This document shows positions 16,432-29,800 of a stretch of 64,000 nt of DNA, piece after piece. Location of the stretch: contig OX393550.1 of the NCBI GenBank assembly GCA_947650365.1, forward strand, positions 116,428,237-116,492,236. The letters are read 5' to 3'. The notes beneath the pieces were generated by a model. That model was given only the letters and a program-made list of their open reading frames with translations. It was not told where the DNA came from and did not search any database. The position numbers were made by a program, and so were the translations under genes. The DNA is from Chamaelirium japonicum (Eukaryota > Streptophyta > Magnoliopsida > Liliales > Melanthiaceae). The stretch's first letter is position 1. Each line of letters starts with the position of its first letter.

Positions 16432-17673
16432 AGAGGACCAGCTTCACCATTGGCATCACCTCTTCCTCCATAATCATAGGATTCCTTATTGCCAAGTGTG
16501 TCATTATGAAGTAGCAAATAAACAAACAAAAGGGCTCCTCAGAGAGTTCACCAAGATGTGGGTTTGAATGGGATTGTTTCTTCGCAAGAAGAAATATGGT
16601 ATGCTTGGCAAAATAATGTAATAGATTGAAAAAACATTTTATGTTAATAGTTTTTGCATCATAATGGGATTTTGGTGATCTTTCATTGTGCCGAGGTTGA
16701 GGTCGAGCACCGTCGATGCCTTCGGGTGGTATCTGTTGTCAATGAAAGATCTTTCGTGCCTTGCCTAATAACTTCTGTTAATATTATTCTAGGTCTTCTT
16801 CTCCTTGAACCTTCCGTGGTTATCTGAGCCTCTCTACTAATCGGGGCCGCCTTTGCTCGATGTTATATATGCTCAAACCATCTTCATATGTTCTCCATTA
16901 TCTTCTCGTCAATTGCTACCAAACCAATGCCTCCCCTAATACACTCAATCATCTCTCTCCCTTCTAGTTTTTCCGCACATTCACCGCAACAGCCTAATAT
17001 ATGCCGTACCCATCTGACGAGTATGAGCACATTCTCTTTTTCTTTGATCGATGTGTAATTTTTTACATGGGGTTGCCTGCAATTCTTGGTCCTTCAGTTT
17101 CAAAATTATTGAATTTTAGCCCCCTAGGGGCACTCACTAAATGTGTTTATTCTCACACTTACGCATAAATAAATATACTTATAGCGCACAAATAGTTTAA
17201 AATGCAGTTCAGCTATGTATGACTTCTCTATTATGTGTATAAAAAGGAGCTAGTGTGAGGTCAACTTAAAAAATAAATTAATAAAGACTTCAAAACTTAA
17301 CTATGGGTCGACTGGGACCCACAAGCTGATTTGGGTTTTTTTTTTTGTGTGTGTGTGTGTGCGCACGCGCGCACGGAAGGGAGGGGGGGGGGGAGAGAGT
17401 TTACATAGACATCACCTTCATACATAGAACAAGTTTGATTGTTGATTACCAACTATGAGAAGAAAGAGTAATGATGTTTACAAACAAGTAACACAGACAC
17501 TATAAATCAAAAGGCACTATAGTCTGAAAGGGATAACATAAAGATGAACTGGCAGCGAAATACCAGACATCTACAAGCATACTAAACACACAATGAGAAT
17601 TGTATTCACTAAGTAATGTTTGTTAACATAGGTTGCATAAATGAAGAAACTAAAACTGCAAAAATTACACCAC
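16432..17673. other. Intergenic between GASA and ASADH
   Basis: No coding sequence recognised. It includes the GASA 3'-UTR (to about 16640). 17331-17395 is low-complexity: a T run, (TG)n, (CG)n and a G run. Confidence 0.5.
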
Positions 17674-17674
17674 T

Positions 17675-17680
17675 TTTATT
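17675..17680 (-). terminator. Poly(A) signal of the ASADH gene
   Basis: AATAAA on the minus strand, about 190 bp beyond the ASADH stop codon. It is a plausible cleavage signal by position. Confidence 0.5.
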
Positions 17681-17869
17681 ACGACAAACGGCTCATAAAT
17701 AATTACCTCTCAGCAGCTGATCGATTGGTAGAAATTATCATTAATCGTCAAAAAACTGAATTCATAGAGCATCACAGCACGATATATCATTCCCTTTTCA
17801 TTTCTGCATCCCATTAAAAGGAAATTATGGAGAACAATGTCCAACCACTCGCAAAACAATTTGTATTGG

Positions 17870-20800
17870 CTATAGCAACATCTCAGCAATCTGCACCGCG
17901 TTGAGCGCAGCCCCTTTGCGTATCTGATCTCCGCAGACAAATATATCCAACCTGTCATGAAGTTTTCCAGTCTCAGTACAGCCGAAAGGTTTAGAAACTG
18001 ATAACCACAGAAGGCCGGAGTTACCCATGGCTGCCGTCTTGAGATAAATCCTGACGAATCCTGCCCACTGCAACTTCGTCTTTGTTCGATACCTGCACCC
18101 GGTAGAAGATACTTCTTTAAAACCAGTGAAGAAAAGCAAATAGTATCCATGGAGATTCATAGCCTCCATCTTCCTTCCCTTTTTTTTTATGATGAATATA
18201 TAAAATTTATTTCCCACAAATGCAGAGACAGGCGAGCAACCTCCAACGGTGTAGGAAAATGATTGAATGCCCGCTCATCAATAACCACCACCCCAGCAGC
18301 TCCTTTAAGGATTTGCCTTGCAGTATCCTGTATGCACCGACATGCAAATCGAAGTCAGGGTCTGCAATACAAGACATGTTTCAGAGTTCATAATACAAAA
18401 CAGTGCATAAGAGGGGAACAGAATCCCAAGGACAGAGACAATCAGCATTAATATACTCGCATTCAACCTAAGCCTGAGATGCTGAGAAGTCACATGCAGC
18501 AACTTTGTTCAGAAAAAAAACTGAGTACAAAGTTAATGCCCAAAACCATCTTGGTTTCGACCGGACACATAAGACAACCAGATCAATACATCCAGCTAGG
18601 CTTGCCGGCTTGGTGATAAATGGCTTTCTACAGACCTTAAGAAAATCTTGAAAGGCTTCGAGATGCATGTTAGAATACAAAAACCATTATGTAAATAATT
18701 TTTGACAAGTAGAATGGGAAAAAATCGCCACAAGGGCCTGAGACACTTTGAAAATCAAAGCTAAATAAGTAGGAAAGAAGCACCAATTGAATAGGATTGC
18801 TTAAGAAGATGACACATCAACGCATCTCATACAGAAACTTGCAGAACGCATTCACCAAGGATAAATTGATTCAATCTATCATGTACAACTTTGGCTTGAC
18901 TCAGACCCAATTCCTTATATGATTCGATAATTTAGTCCAACTTATGAACCATAACTTGGTTTGGGCTATGTATGGATCATGTTGTACCTAGACATGACCC
19001 AATTCACGTGGATAAGAGGCACACTCATAGTCACAAAGTTCGGCATTTTTTTTAAAAAAATGTTTTTAAAACACGACTTAATGGGCAGCCGATTAGTTAC
19101 TGATTTTTTCAGGTTACCAAATTCACCTTTTTTTGGCGTATTGAAAAAAAATGTTAAAAAACATGTTTTTTCTGCCGTACTTTGTGACTGTATCGATGAT
19201 TAGTCCGATAACATTGAATTCATGGAGGATGAAGAGAATGAAGCAAGAGAGGATGATGCAAGTTTGGCATTGAATGCTGTCGACAACATGATGGGTGCTT
19301 AGTTTATACTTTCTATTCTATTTTGATTAGTGACTATTGGACATTGAACATCTTATGTTTTGTAATATTTTCTTTTGGGATGATGTTATCAACTTATCAT
19401 GATGTTCGTAACTTAGTATGTTACTTTGCCAGGTTGTTGCTTTGTTGATTACATGCATTTGCATAGTTGCATGATTAACTTACTTGATTTGTTGTAGTTG
19501 GTCTATCATCTTTATATAAGTCACATTAGAAATGTCTTAGTTGTTTAAATATAGGCTAAAAACTTAACTTTTGAAGTCCCCAAACTTGCAGATTTTTGTC
19601 AAATTTCACCCTCGCCGATTAAAACCTGAACCCGTTTTTTCCCCCGACGTTTACCCATTTTTTTCCTGAACTTTCCGATTTTCACCTAACTTTCCTGAGT
19701 TTTACCCTCGCCGACTTATTGCCTAACCCGAACTTGGTGACTAAGGGCACACTTAGAATAAAAAAAAAATTTCAACCCTTTATCCTCTAGCAGTAATGCT
19801 ATGTATCTTGCCGCTCTCCTCTTTGCTCTATCCGTAACTCCAATCCTCTGATCTAAACCCCGTCTACACCATGCCCTTCCCCTCACTGCTCCATCCATCA
19901 CCCCACGATAATTATGAGTGTGCCAAGAGCTTCAAATAAAAAATTAGATTTTCCTAGTTAAATTTATGTCAACAAACACATAAATATTGAAAAGTTCATA
20001 CATGATTCGCATATGCAGAAATAGAAAACTCCTGAATTGGCAATTATGTATCACCAAGCACACCCTAAACCTCTTAACAAAACATCCACTTAACATCAAA
20101 TCTCTGTTGCCCTCAACAAGATTATTAATCGATTAGTTAAAATTTGATGGTTTTAACTTTTAAGTCCATGGACACGGTGCCCATGTCCAGAGCACTGCTT
20201 AAACTTTAAGCAACAACTCTGCGAGAGACTAGGACATTAATCATTGCCCTAAAGAGAGAATACAATGCATCTTCAAGATACCTTTATGTGGCCTCTGAAT
20301 CTATGTAACCTCTATCAGCAATATATGAAATGTCCATCACATTCATGAAATGTCCCATTTGAGTCAAATCTTAAATTATATGAATAAGGAGGTCAAGCCT
20401 AACAAAAGATCCAAAATCAGAAGATCCCAGGAATTCATGAGCCATTCTTCAGTCAAAGTTGTAAAATTGAAGTTCACTAGTGTGGCCATAAGAGGATCTC
20501 CAACCGGTGGCTTCAAAATGAAGGCCGACCGATTGGATCAACAAGGAATATTCCCTTATGAAGGGAGCACCATCTCCAACCGGTGCTCCATCCTTGTCCC
20601 CTGGTTTAAATAGAACTATTAAATAAGTGCAAAGGAGCTGAAACCAGCCTTTAAAAAATTGAACAGTTGTTTGAAGGAGCTGAAACCAGCCTTCAAATAT
20701 GAAGGACGGAACCCCCCACCTTCATTTTGAAGGTGAGATTTGAAGGCTGATTGGAGGCCTACCCCACCTTCAAAATGAAGGTATGAAGGCCGGTTGGAGA

Positions 20801-23800
20801 TGCTCTAAGGGAGGGTAAAGAGAGAATTTCTTAATAGATTTGATAATTACAGCAGCATTCAGTTCATTTCATAGGAATGATTGTTGTCATAGTAGATTTG
20901 AAAAAAAAAACGTTGAAGGATAGTACACCTGAATTAGAGTTCTATGAGCAAAAACATAACCCACACCTCGTCAAGTGGCTTCTCAAATTGGAGGTTCACA
21001 CTTTCAGCATGTGCACGCATGACAGGAACTCTTATGCAGGTAGCCGTTACTTTGACATCCATGTCATTCTACAGCAGAGTTTGATTGAAGCCACAAAAAA
21101 GAAAAATCAAGAAAAGCCAAAATTGTTGATCAATAAATAACAATGTTGAAGCAATTACCCATATTTTTCTAGTTTCATTGACTAATTTCATCTCCTCCTC
21201 ATTATACCCATTTGATAGAACTGGTGCATTATGCGAGAACAGATTGAAGGCATACTGCATAGACAAAGATTAAGCTGTAACCTTTGGAGTCAAACACGAC
21301 TTGACTAATCATATGCTCAATTAAAGGAGAGTCAAGTGAAGAAAAAGAACCTGATGTTTAAATATTTTACAAGTGGGTTGCTCGCCTTCCAAAACCTAAT
21401 AAGCAAACCACAAAGATCTGCTCCATAAGTCTACTATCCTACGGAAAACAAAGCAAATCGGGCGAAAATGGTATAAGAGCACCTCTCGGGTCTGCAGTAT
21501 CAGCTCTTCCATTGCTGCAGCACCAGCACCACTAGCTGCTTGATAAGTGCTGACAACCATCCGCATCACCTGTCATGAAAAAAACCAAGCCGAGAGCTTC
21601 AGTTTCACTGCATCCTCCTGATTTTTATATCACTAGGGCATAACAAAAGTCCAATATTGGATTTGGAAGATTTTAGGCAAGGGTACAAAAATGAAGTAAA
21701 ATATCTAAAGCCGGAAATACATGGAAGTTTTTTTCTTTCTTCGGCTGCATCACCTCATTATCTTCGAGGTAATAAGAGGAGCATCCCATTTGTTCTACTC
21801 CCTTCTCTTCTCTATGCTATTAATGAATTTTACACTTTGGGCTCTTCTATGCATAATACATGCTGTTAACCCCTCATTTGGGCTTTTCAAACAAGGTTTA
21901 AAGTATAGTGGTGCATTGAATCACATCGCGTGTGTAGGTGTAGGCGCTCAATGGCATGATACAAAAGTCCATCTATTGTTGAAGATATGTCAAGCTAGTA
22001 TCGATAAGTACAAATCCACATTGTATGTATCGAATCAAGCTACAATACACAATAATAATTATTAGTAAATATTGATACCTTCAATATCAAAGTTGTCAAA
22101 ATAAGAACCATACGGCAAGGGGTTTACATCCAACCATATCAAGATTTAAATAACAAATCAAACATGAATTTTGGTGTTATTACCTTCGTTTTTATATTTT
22201 GCGCGATGTATCTTGAGCTTTCTCTATGTTATTCTCAGTTTCTTCATTCATTACCTTCCGTTTCCCCTTGCAATTAATTTAACTTAGAGTTCTCTATTGC
22301 GAAAGTAAAAATCGGGAGTTATAATACCATACAGGGGCTCGTCAATTTGGTTTTTCCTCTTCTTAATGGAAGAGAAAATCTTTTTGAATTTAGAAATCAC
22401 ATTGGTAGTTTGTACACATCACAATAATCTTGTGTTTGAGCTATATGGAGTTTCGTTCGAAGCACCACAATCTAGTTGCTGCCTCCACTTTGTTGCCTTG
22501 GAAATATTGTTCTTATTTGGATAAAAGACTTGCAAAGACCCCATCCAATAGCAATAATATGTTTTTCAAGCAATAAAAGAAGCATCACAGTGAAGAGATT
22601 TTTTTAATAAAATACCCTAGAAAGCTCAAATCATGACTTTTGTTTCATTTCAACTCTTTGGCTTATAATTTGTGCAGATGAATAATATTCCCTATATCAA
22701 ATAGTAACTTAGTAGAATCTTTGTCTGGACTCTTTCATAGTCTAGTTGAACCATGGTTGGTTTCTCCTTGGTTGTATGAGGCTATCTGATGCCCAACGGG
22801 AGAGGGGTCCCGTGACTCACCAAAAGAGAAGGGTCTCATTCTAGGTGAAGTATGACATGTCGATTTTGTTCGCAGCAAGGTAGGTACCGTAGGTTTAGGT
22901 TGTTTGATGAAGATTCGGATGTCGGATGCGTACAAAATTTGGTGGCGATGTAGGTTTATGGGTTAGCAATGTTTTAAAAAGCATTGGGCAAGCGGTAGGG
23001 GATTTCCAAGGCAGAAGGCGGGCGCCCAGAGATTGAGGCGTCCAAAATTTTATAAAACATTTTGCTTAGAATTTGCATAATTATTATGTTTACAGTGTCA
23101 TCCTTCTTCTAGTTCACAATGGGCCAAAGGTGTTGCTATCATCATTCTTTCAGGTGGTCATATTGGGTCAAGGGAGCCACTACACACTAGTGTACTAGTT
23201 AAAAAAGAAAAAAGAGGCTTAAAATGAAAATAATGAAGAAGGAGACGAATAGGAGAAAGGAAACTTACGGATGACTACTTAGGCGATGCGGTCTCAGGCC
23301 CAAAACAGGAGCCCGAAACGCTTTTTAGAACAGTGTGGGTTAGCTAGACATAGTTAAAGTTGAAGATGATCGGGTAAGTGAATGTTGAGATATCTATGGT
23401 TTTCCAGATCTGAACTGCAAAAACAGTCCAGATTGGATTTTCGTGGGATTTTGGTGATCAAAAGTGATGGAGCTTGTGGGGGATAGATGGAGAAGGTATA
23501 GCCTTGCTATGTGATGCGAAGCAAATTTCTAGTTCAGCCAAAAGTGGCAGGCAGATGCAAGCCCAATTATCTTATTGCTTTATTTTAGTATTTAATTATT
23601 ATTTCTAAAGTATTGAAATAGCCAAATAGGAAAAATTATGACTTGCTGCACAAGACAGAGTAAGCTTTATTTTAGTCCCACATCACTTGAAAACGTTCAG
23701 GGATGTAAACTAGCTTATTAAATAAAGGCACGAGTTCTTTTTTTTAGTTATCAAACGAATGAATTAAGAGAAATTGTGTTCCTGGTGAAAGGATGCAACC

Positions 23801-26800
23801 ATGCTTGGTGGTGATTAGTCAAGGCTTGCAACTCCTGGTGGTGAAGCTAGGGTCCCCCCCCATCATAGTATTTCTCTTATCTATCCCCACTCGTTTTCTA
23901 TGAATCCAACTCCCCCTGTCATTAAAACATTTCCTAAAGCCCTCTAAGCGGTCTCGTCAAGCCTATTCCCATTTGAAACCCTAATTTGAACCAAAACAAT
24001 CCCAAAACCTGTTTTTAATCATCAAAATGATCTCAAAACATTATCCTACAATTCTATCAACTTTCCCACATAAAACCCACCATTTTCCATTGCCAAAACT
24101 TCCGCAACAAGCCCCAAACCCAAATCTGGTATACACTATCCAGATTTGGCAATCGTTTGATATCTCCACATCCAACCGACGAATCACCTTCAAATTTTTA
24201 CCATATCTTCCTTACATCTAGACATACCTACCCCCCAAGCTTCAACCCGATTCGAAAACTAGATATGATGAAAAGACCAAAATACACCTCCGTTGTTTTG
24301 AAAATTTGCACATTCCTAAACCTATAATTTTAACCTAAAGTGAGAACCCTTTCTTTTCACAGAACCATCTACTTCGTCATGCATCAGTTTTGGTGTCAGA
24401 ACTTCAATCGAAATGTGTTATCATTGACAAATTGATGCAGCACCATCGGGGTAACAGCGTAGGGACGGAGATGGAAAGGCGAAAAGGGTTGTCGGCCTCG
24501 CACCAACGATACTCCGACCTCACAAAGGCGAGCCTTTTGCTCTTCGGTCTTCTCTCAAGAACGTAGCACGAAACCTCACAAATGAATCAAAAGCAAAAGA
24601 TTGTCATTCTTTTCATCATCATTCAATAATTGTATTCATCATACTTGGGCCTTTAATTAGGCTTACAACCAAATTCAAAAAAAGGAAAACAATAACAACC
24701 CAATAATGATAAATTTAACTCAAATCAAATCTTACCATAATAACAACCCATAATTTTAGAAGATTTGAATCAAATCAAATCTTGCTCGAAATCACATAAT
24801 TAATTATCATCCAATCTTTCAAATCTTGCCCGAAATACCATCAAATCTTGCATGAAATCCCATAATTAAATACCATCCAATCTTCCAAATCTTACCCGAA
24901 ATACCATCAAATCTTGCATGAAATCCCATAATCAAATACCATCAAATCTACCAAATCTTGCCCGAAATAGCATCAAATCTTACTCGAAATACCATAATTA
25001 ATAAATCCAAAAAATAAAATATTTTCGGATTAAAATAATAAGCTCGGAATAAAAATAATATCTTATTCCGAAATTAAGATTTTATTCCAAAAATATTAAT
25101 TTCAGTATTTATTAACCCCGAAGTTATTGACTTATTAATTGATTGCCAAATCGGATAACGTCGTCGGTCCACCGGTGTGATGAAACGTACGGGTGGCCCG
25201 GATTCTTCCACATCATACTCCCCGACTTTGAAACAAGTTGATCACGAGTTCTGTAAAGTCGTGTAGTCACCTGAGTCTGCAACTGATGATGTAAGCTCAA
25301 AAGATGTGATCGTATTACAACATAGCCACCTCCTGGATTCCACGAAAAAGTGTTGTTGTCATCAATTGTGGACCAAGAGACAACCACTGTGGCAAGCGGA
25401 CAGAGATGCCCAGAAACGATGAAGCAAAAATATTGTTGGGAAAATGACTGATCCTCTGGTGGTCGGTCTACGCCGAGAAAATCCATGGGCTGAAGGGAAT
25501 GCCCAGAGAAATCAACCGCTAGAAGTGATGGCACTATTGGAAGTGCAAACACTGGTGACGAGTTCACTGGGCTGCTGGTGACGTCGGGCGCTCAAGAATA
25601 GGCTCTGGTGAAGACCCCACTGAACGTTCGATAGTAGGGAGTGGTTCCACTGGAGGTCGATATAGGACCAAAATTGCAGACACCACAAGTGGTGGCACGA
25701 GCGGTGGAGAATCCGCTAGCGAAGACGATGTAGGTGGCAGATGCTTCAAAATGGGACGAACTCCTCTTTTACTTCACATCTGCCTGTACTGCCTCTTGTA
25801 TGATCTCACCTATTAGTTGCATGACATCATCAAGCTTCTCTTGCTCAGCCCCATTTTGATATAGAAACCATTGGATAAATGGATCAGCGAGTAATGATAG
25901 TTTATCGGGTCGACACTTGATTTGAACCATAGATGTATGCTCAAAGCAGGTGGAAGGATGCAAAGTCTAAACTGTGCCCTACCACTTTAGGAGGTTTGCA
26001 TAGAGGACGGTCCGATGGCACATGGTGACCAAGGGTAGAGTCATAATTCTGCAGTGCTGGGATGACTGACGGAGGCACGGAGGGTATAGTGGATAGGGTT
26101 CATAAAATCATACAACTTTCGCATTTGGTCCGACCAAATCCGATCAGCGGATCAAAAGATATGATCCAAATAGTGTAAACGGGTTTATTTCTAAGTCAGG
26201 TTTGGATCTGATATGAATGTCGGGTCTAGCCTTTTAAGTGGAGAAAGTTTACAAAACAGTGGGATGATGGTTTAGGATGCCATCCAGAAACGACAGGAGA
26301 CAAAGGTGAAGTGAGGATTGCTGATGGGATAGAACCCGTCTAGACGGGCTCTGATACCAAATTTGATGCAGCACGATCGGGGCGACAGCGTAGGGGAGGG
26401 GATGAAAGGGCGAGGGGGTTTTCGGCCTCGCACCAACGATACTCCGACCTCACGCCGACGAGACTCTCGCTCTTCGGTCATCTCTCATGAACGCAGTACG
26501 AAACCTCTCATAGGAATCAAAAGCAAACGATTATCATTTTTTCATCATCATTCAATAATTTTATTGATCATAATTGTGCCTTTAAATAGGCTTACAACCA
26601 AATTCAAAAAAAGGAAAACAATAACAACCCCATAATGATAGATTTGACTCAAATCAAATCTTACCATAATAACAACCCATAATTTTAGAAGATTTGAGTC
26701 AAATCAAATCTTGCACGAAATCTCATAATTAAATATCATCCAATCTTTCAAATCTTGCCCGAAATATCATCAAATCTTTCATGAAATCCCACAATTAAAT

Positions 26801-29800
26801 ATCCTCTAATTTTCCAAATCTTGCCCGAAATACCATCAAATCTTACATAAAATATCATAACTAAATATAATCTAATCTTCCAAATCTTATCCGAAATACC
26901 ATCAAATCTTGCCCGAAATACCATAATTAATAAATCCAAAAAATAAAATATTTTCGAACTAAAATAATAAGCTCGGAATAAAAATAATATCTTATTCCAA
27001 AATCAAGATTTTATTACAAAAATATTGATTTCAGTAATTATTAATCCCGAAATTATTGACTTATTAATTGCTTGCCAAATCGGATCACGTCGTCGGTCCA
27101 CCGGTGTAATGAAACGTACGGGCGGCCCAGATGCTCCCGCATCATACTCCCCTACTTTGAAAGAACACAACCTCGAATTCTGCAAAGTCATCTAGTCGCA
27201 TGAGTCTGCAACTGATGATGCCAGCCCAAAAGATATGATCGTATCATACCATAGTCACCTCCAAGGTTCCACGAAAAAGCGTTGTCGTCGATCGTGGAAC
27301 AAGAGACAACCACTGTGGCAAGCAGACAGGGATGCCCAGAAACTATAAAGCAAAAATATTGCTGGGGAAATGGCCGATCCTCTAGTGGTCGGTCTACTCC
27401 GAGAAAATCATGGCCTGAAGGGCATGCCCACATCAATCAACCGCTGTAAGTGATCGTTTTATTAGAAGTACAAACACTGGTGACGAGTCCACTGGCGCTA
27501 CTGGTGACGTCGAGCGCTCAAGAGTACGCTCGGTAAAGACCCCACTTAATGTGCGATAATAGGGAGTGGTTCCACTAGAGGTGGAGGTAGGACCGGCAAT
27601 GCAGACACCGCAGGTGTTAGCACGAGCGGTGAAGAATCCGCTAGCGAAGGCGCTGTAGGTGGCAGATGCTTCAAACTAGGACGAACACCTCTTTTGTTTC
27701 GCATCTGCCTGTACTCCGCCTCTAGTATAATCTCAGCTATTAGTTGCATGACATCATCACGCTTCTTTTGCTCATCCCCATTTTGATGTAGAAACCACTG
27801 GATAAATGAATCGGCGGGTAATGGTAGTTCATCGGGTCGACACTTGATTCATGCAATAGATGCATGCTCAAAGCAGATGGAATGATGCAGAGTCTGAATT
27901 GTGCCCTCCCACTTTATGAGGTTTGCATAGAGGACGATCCAATGGCACATGGTGACCAAGGATAGAGTCGTAATTCTACAGTGCTGGGATGACTGGATGG
28001 AGGCACGGAGGGTACTACTAGATCGGGTTCGTAAAATCATGCAACTTTGGTATTTAGTCGGAACAAATCCGATCAACAGATCAAAAGATATGATCCAAAT
28101 AGTATAAACGGGTTTATTTTCAAGTCGGGTTTGGATTTGATATGAAAGTCAGGTCTAGCCTTTTAAGTGGAGAAGGATTACAAAACAGTGGGATGATAGT
28201 TTAGGATGTCAGATAGAAGCGACGGGAGGGCGACGGTGAAGTGAAGATTGCCCAATGGGATAGAACTCGTCGAGATGGGCTCTGATACCAAATTTGATGC
28301 AGCATAATCGGGGCGACAGCATAGGGGAGGAGATGGAAGGGCGAAGGGGATTGTCGGTCTCGCACACACGATACTCCGACCCCACGCCGGCGAGCCTCTC
28401 GCTCTTCGGTCCTCTCTCAGGAACGCAATACGAAACCTCACAGGAATCAAAAACAAAATATCGCCATTTTTTTTCATCATTCAATAATTTTACTCATCAT
28501 ACTTGGGCCTTTAAATAGACTTACAACCAAATTCAAAAAAAGAAAAACAATAACCACCCCATAATGATAAATTTGACTCAAATCAAATATTACCATAATA
28601 ACAACCCATAATTTTAGAAGATTTGAGTCAAATCAAATCTTGCTCGAAATCCCATAATTAAATATCATCCAATCTTCAGCGAAGGGGAGGAGATGGAAGG
28701 GCAAAGGGGGAAGGCTCAACTCCTAAAATCGTTAGTGCGAGGCTATAATGCGGGAGCATCTAAGCTGCCTTTACGTTTCATCACCGGTGGACTGACGACG
28801 TGATCCGATTTGGCAAGCAATTAATAAATCAATAATTTCGGGCTTAATAAATACTGAAATTAATATTTTTGGAATAAGATATTATTTTTATTCCGATCTT
28901 ATTATTTTAATCTGAAAATATTTTATTTTTTGGATTTATTAATTATGGTATTTCGGACAATATTTGATGGTATTTCGAGCAAGATTTGGAATATTGAATG
29001 ATATTTAATTATGGGATTTCATGCAAGATTTGATGGTATTTCGAGCAAGATCTTGAAGATTGGATTATATTTAATTATGGGATTTCGGTCAATATTTGAT
29101 TTGACTCAAATCTTCTAAAATTATGGGTTGTTATTATGGTAAGATTTGATTTGAGTAAAATCTATCATTATGGGGTTATTGTTTTTCTTTTTTGAATTTG
29201 GTTGTAAGACTATTTAAAGACCCAAGTATAATAAATAGAATTATTGAATAATGATGAAAAAAAAGGCAATCTTTTGCTTTTGATTCCTATGAGAGGTTTT
29301 GTACTGCGTTCCTGAGAGAGTATCGAAGAGCGAGAGGCTCGCCGGCGTGATGTCGAAGTATAGTCGGTGCGAGGCCAACAACCCCCTTCACCCTTCCATC
29401 CCCTCCCCTATGTTGTCGCCCCGATCATGTTGCATCAAATTTGGTATCAGAGCCGGTCTCGACGAGTTCTATCCCATCGAGCAATCCTCACTTCACCGTC
29501 GCACTCCCGTCGCTTCTAGCCGACATCCTAAACCATCATCCCACTGTTTTGTAAACCTTCTCCACTTAAAAGGCCAGACCCGATTTTTATATCAGATACA
29601 AACCCGACTTGAAAATAAACCCGTTTACACTTTTTGGATCATATATTTTGATCCATTGATCGGATTTGGTCGGACTAAATACCAAAAGTTGCATGATTTT
29701 ACGAACCCGATTCACTAGTACCCTCGGTGCCTCCGTCCAGTCATCCCAACACTGCAGTATTATGACTCTATTTTTTGTCACCATCTGCCATCGGACTGTC

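Larger units (their letters stand above)
18328..20966 (-). other. ASADH intron 5 (2.6 kb)
   Basis: Unusually long beside its 73-148 bp neighbours. It contains the MITEs at 19030-19190 and 20492-20805. The rest is AT-rich with no gene recognised. Confidence 0.8.
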
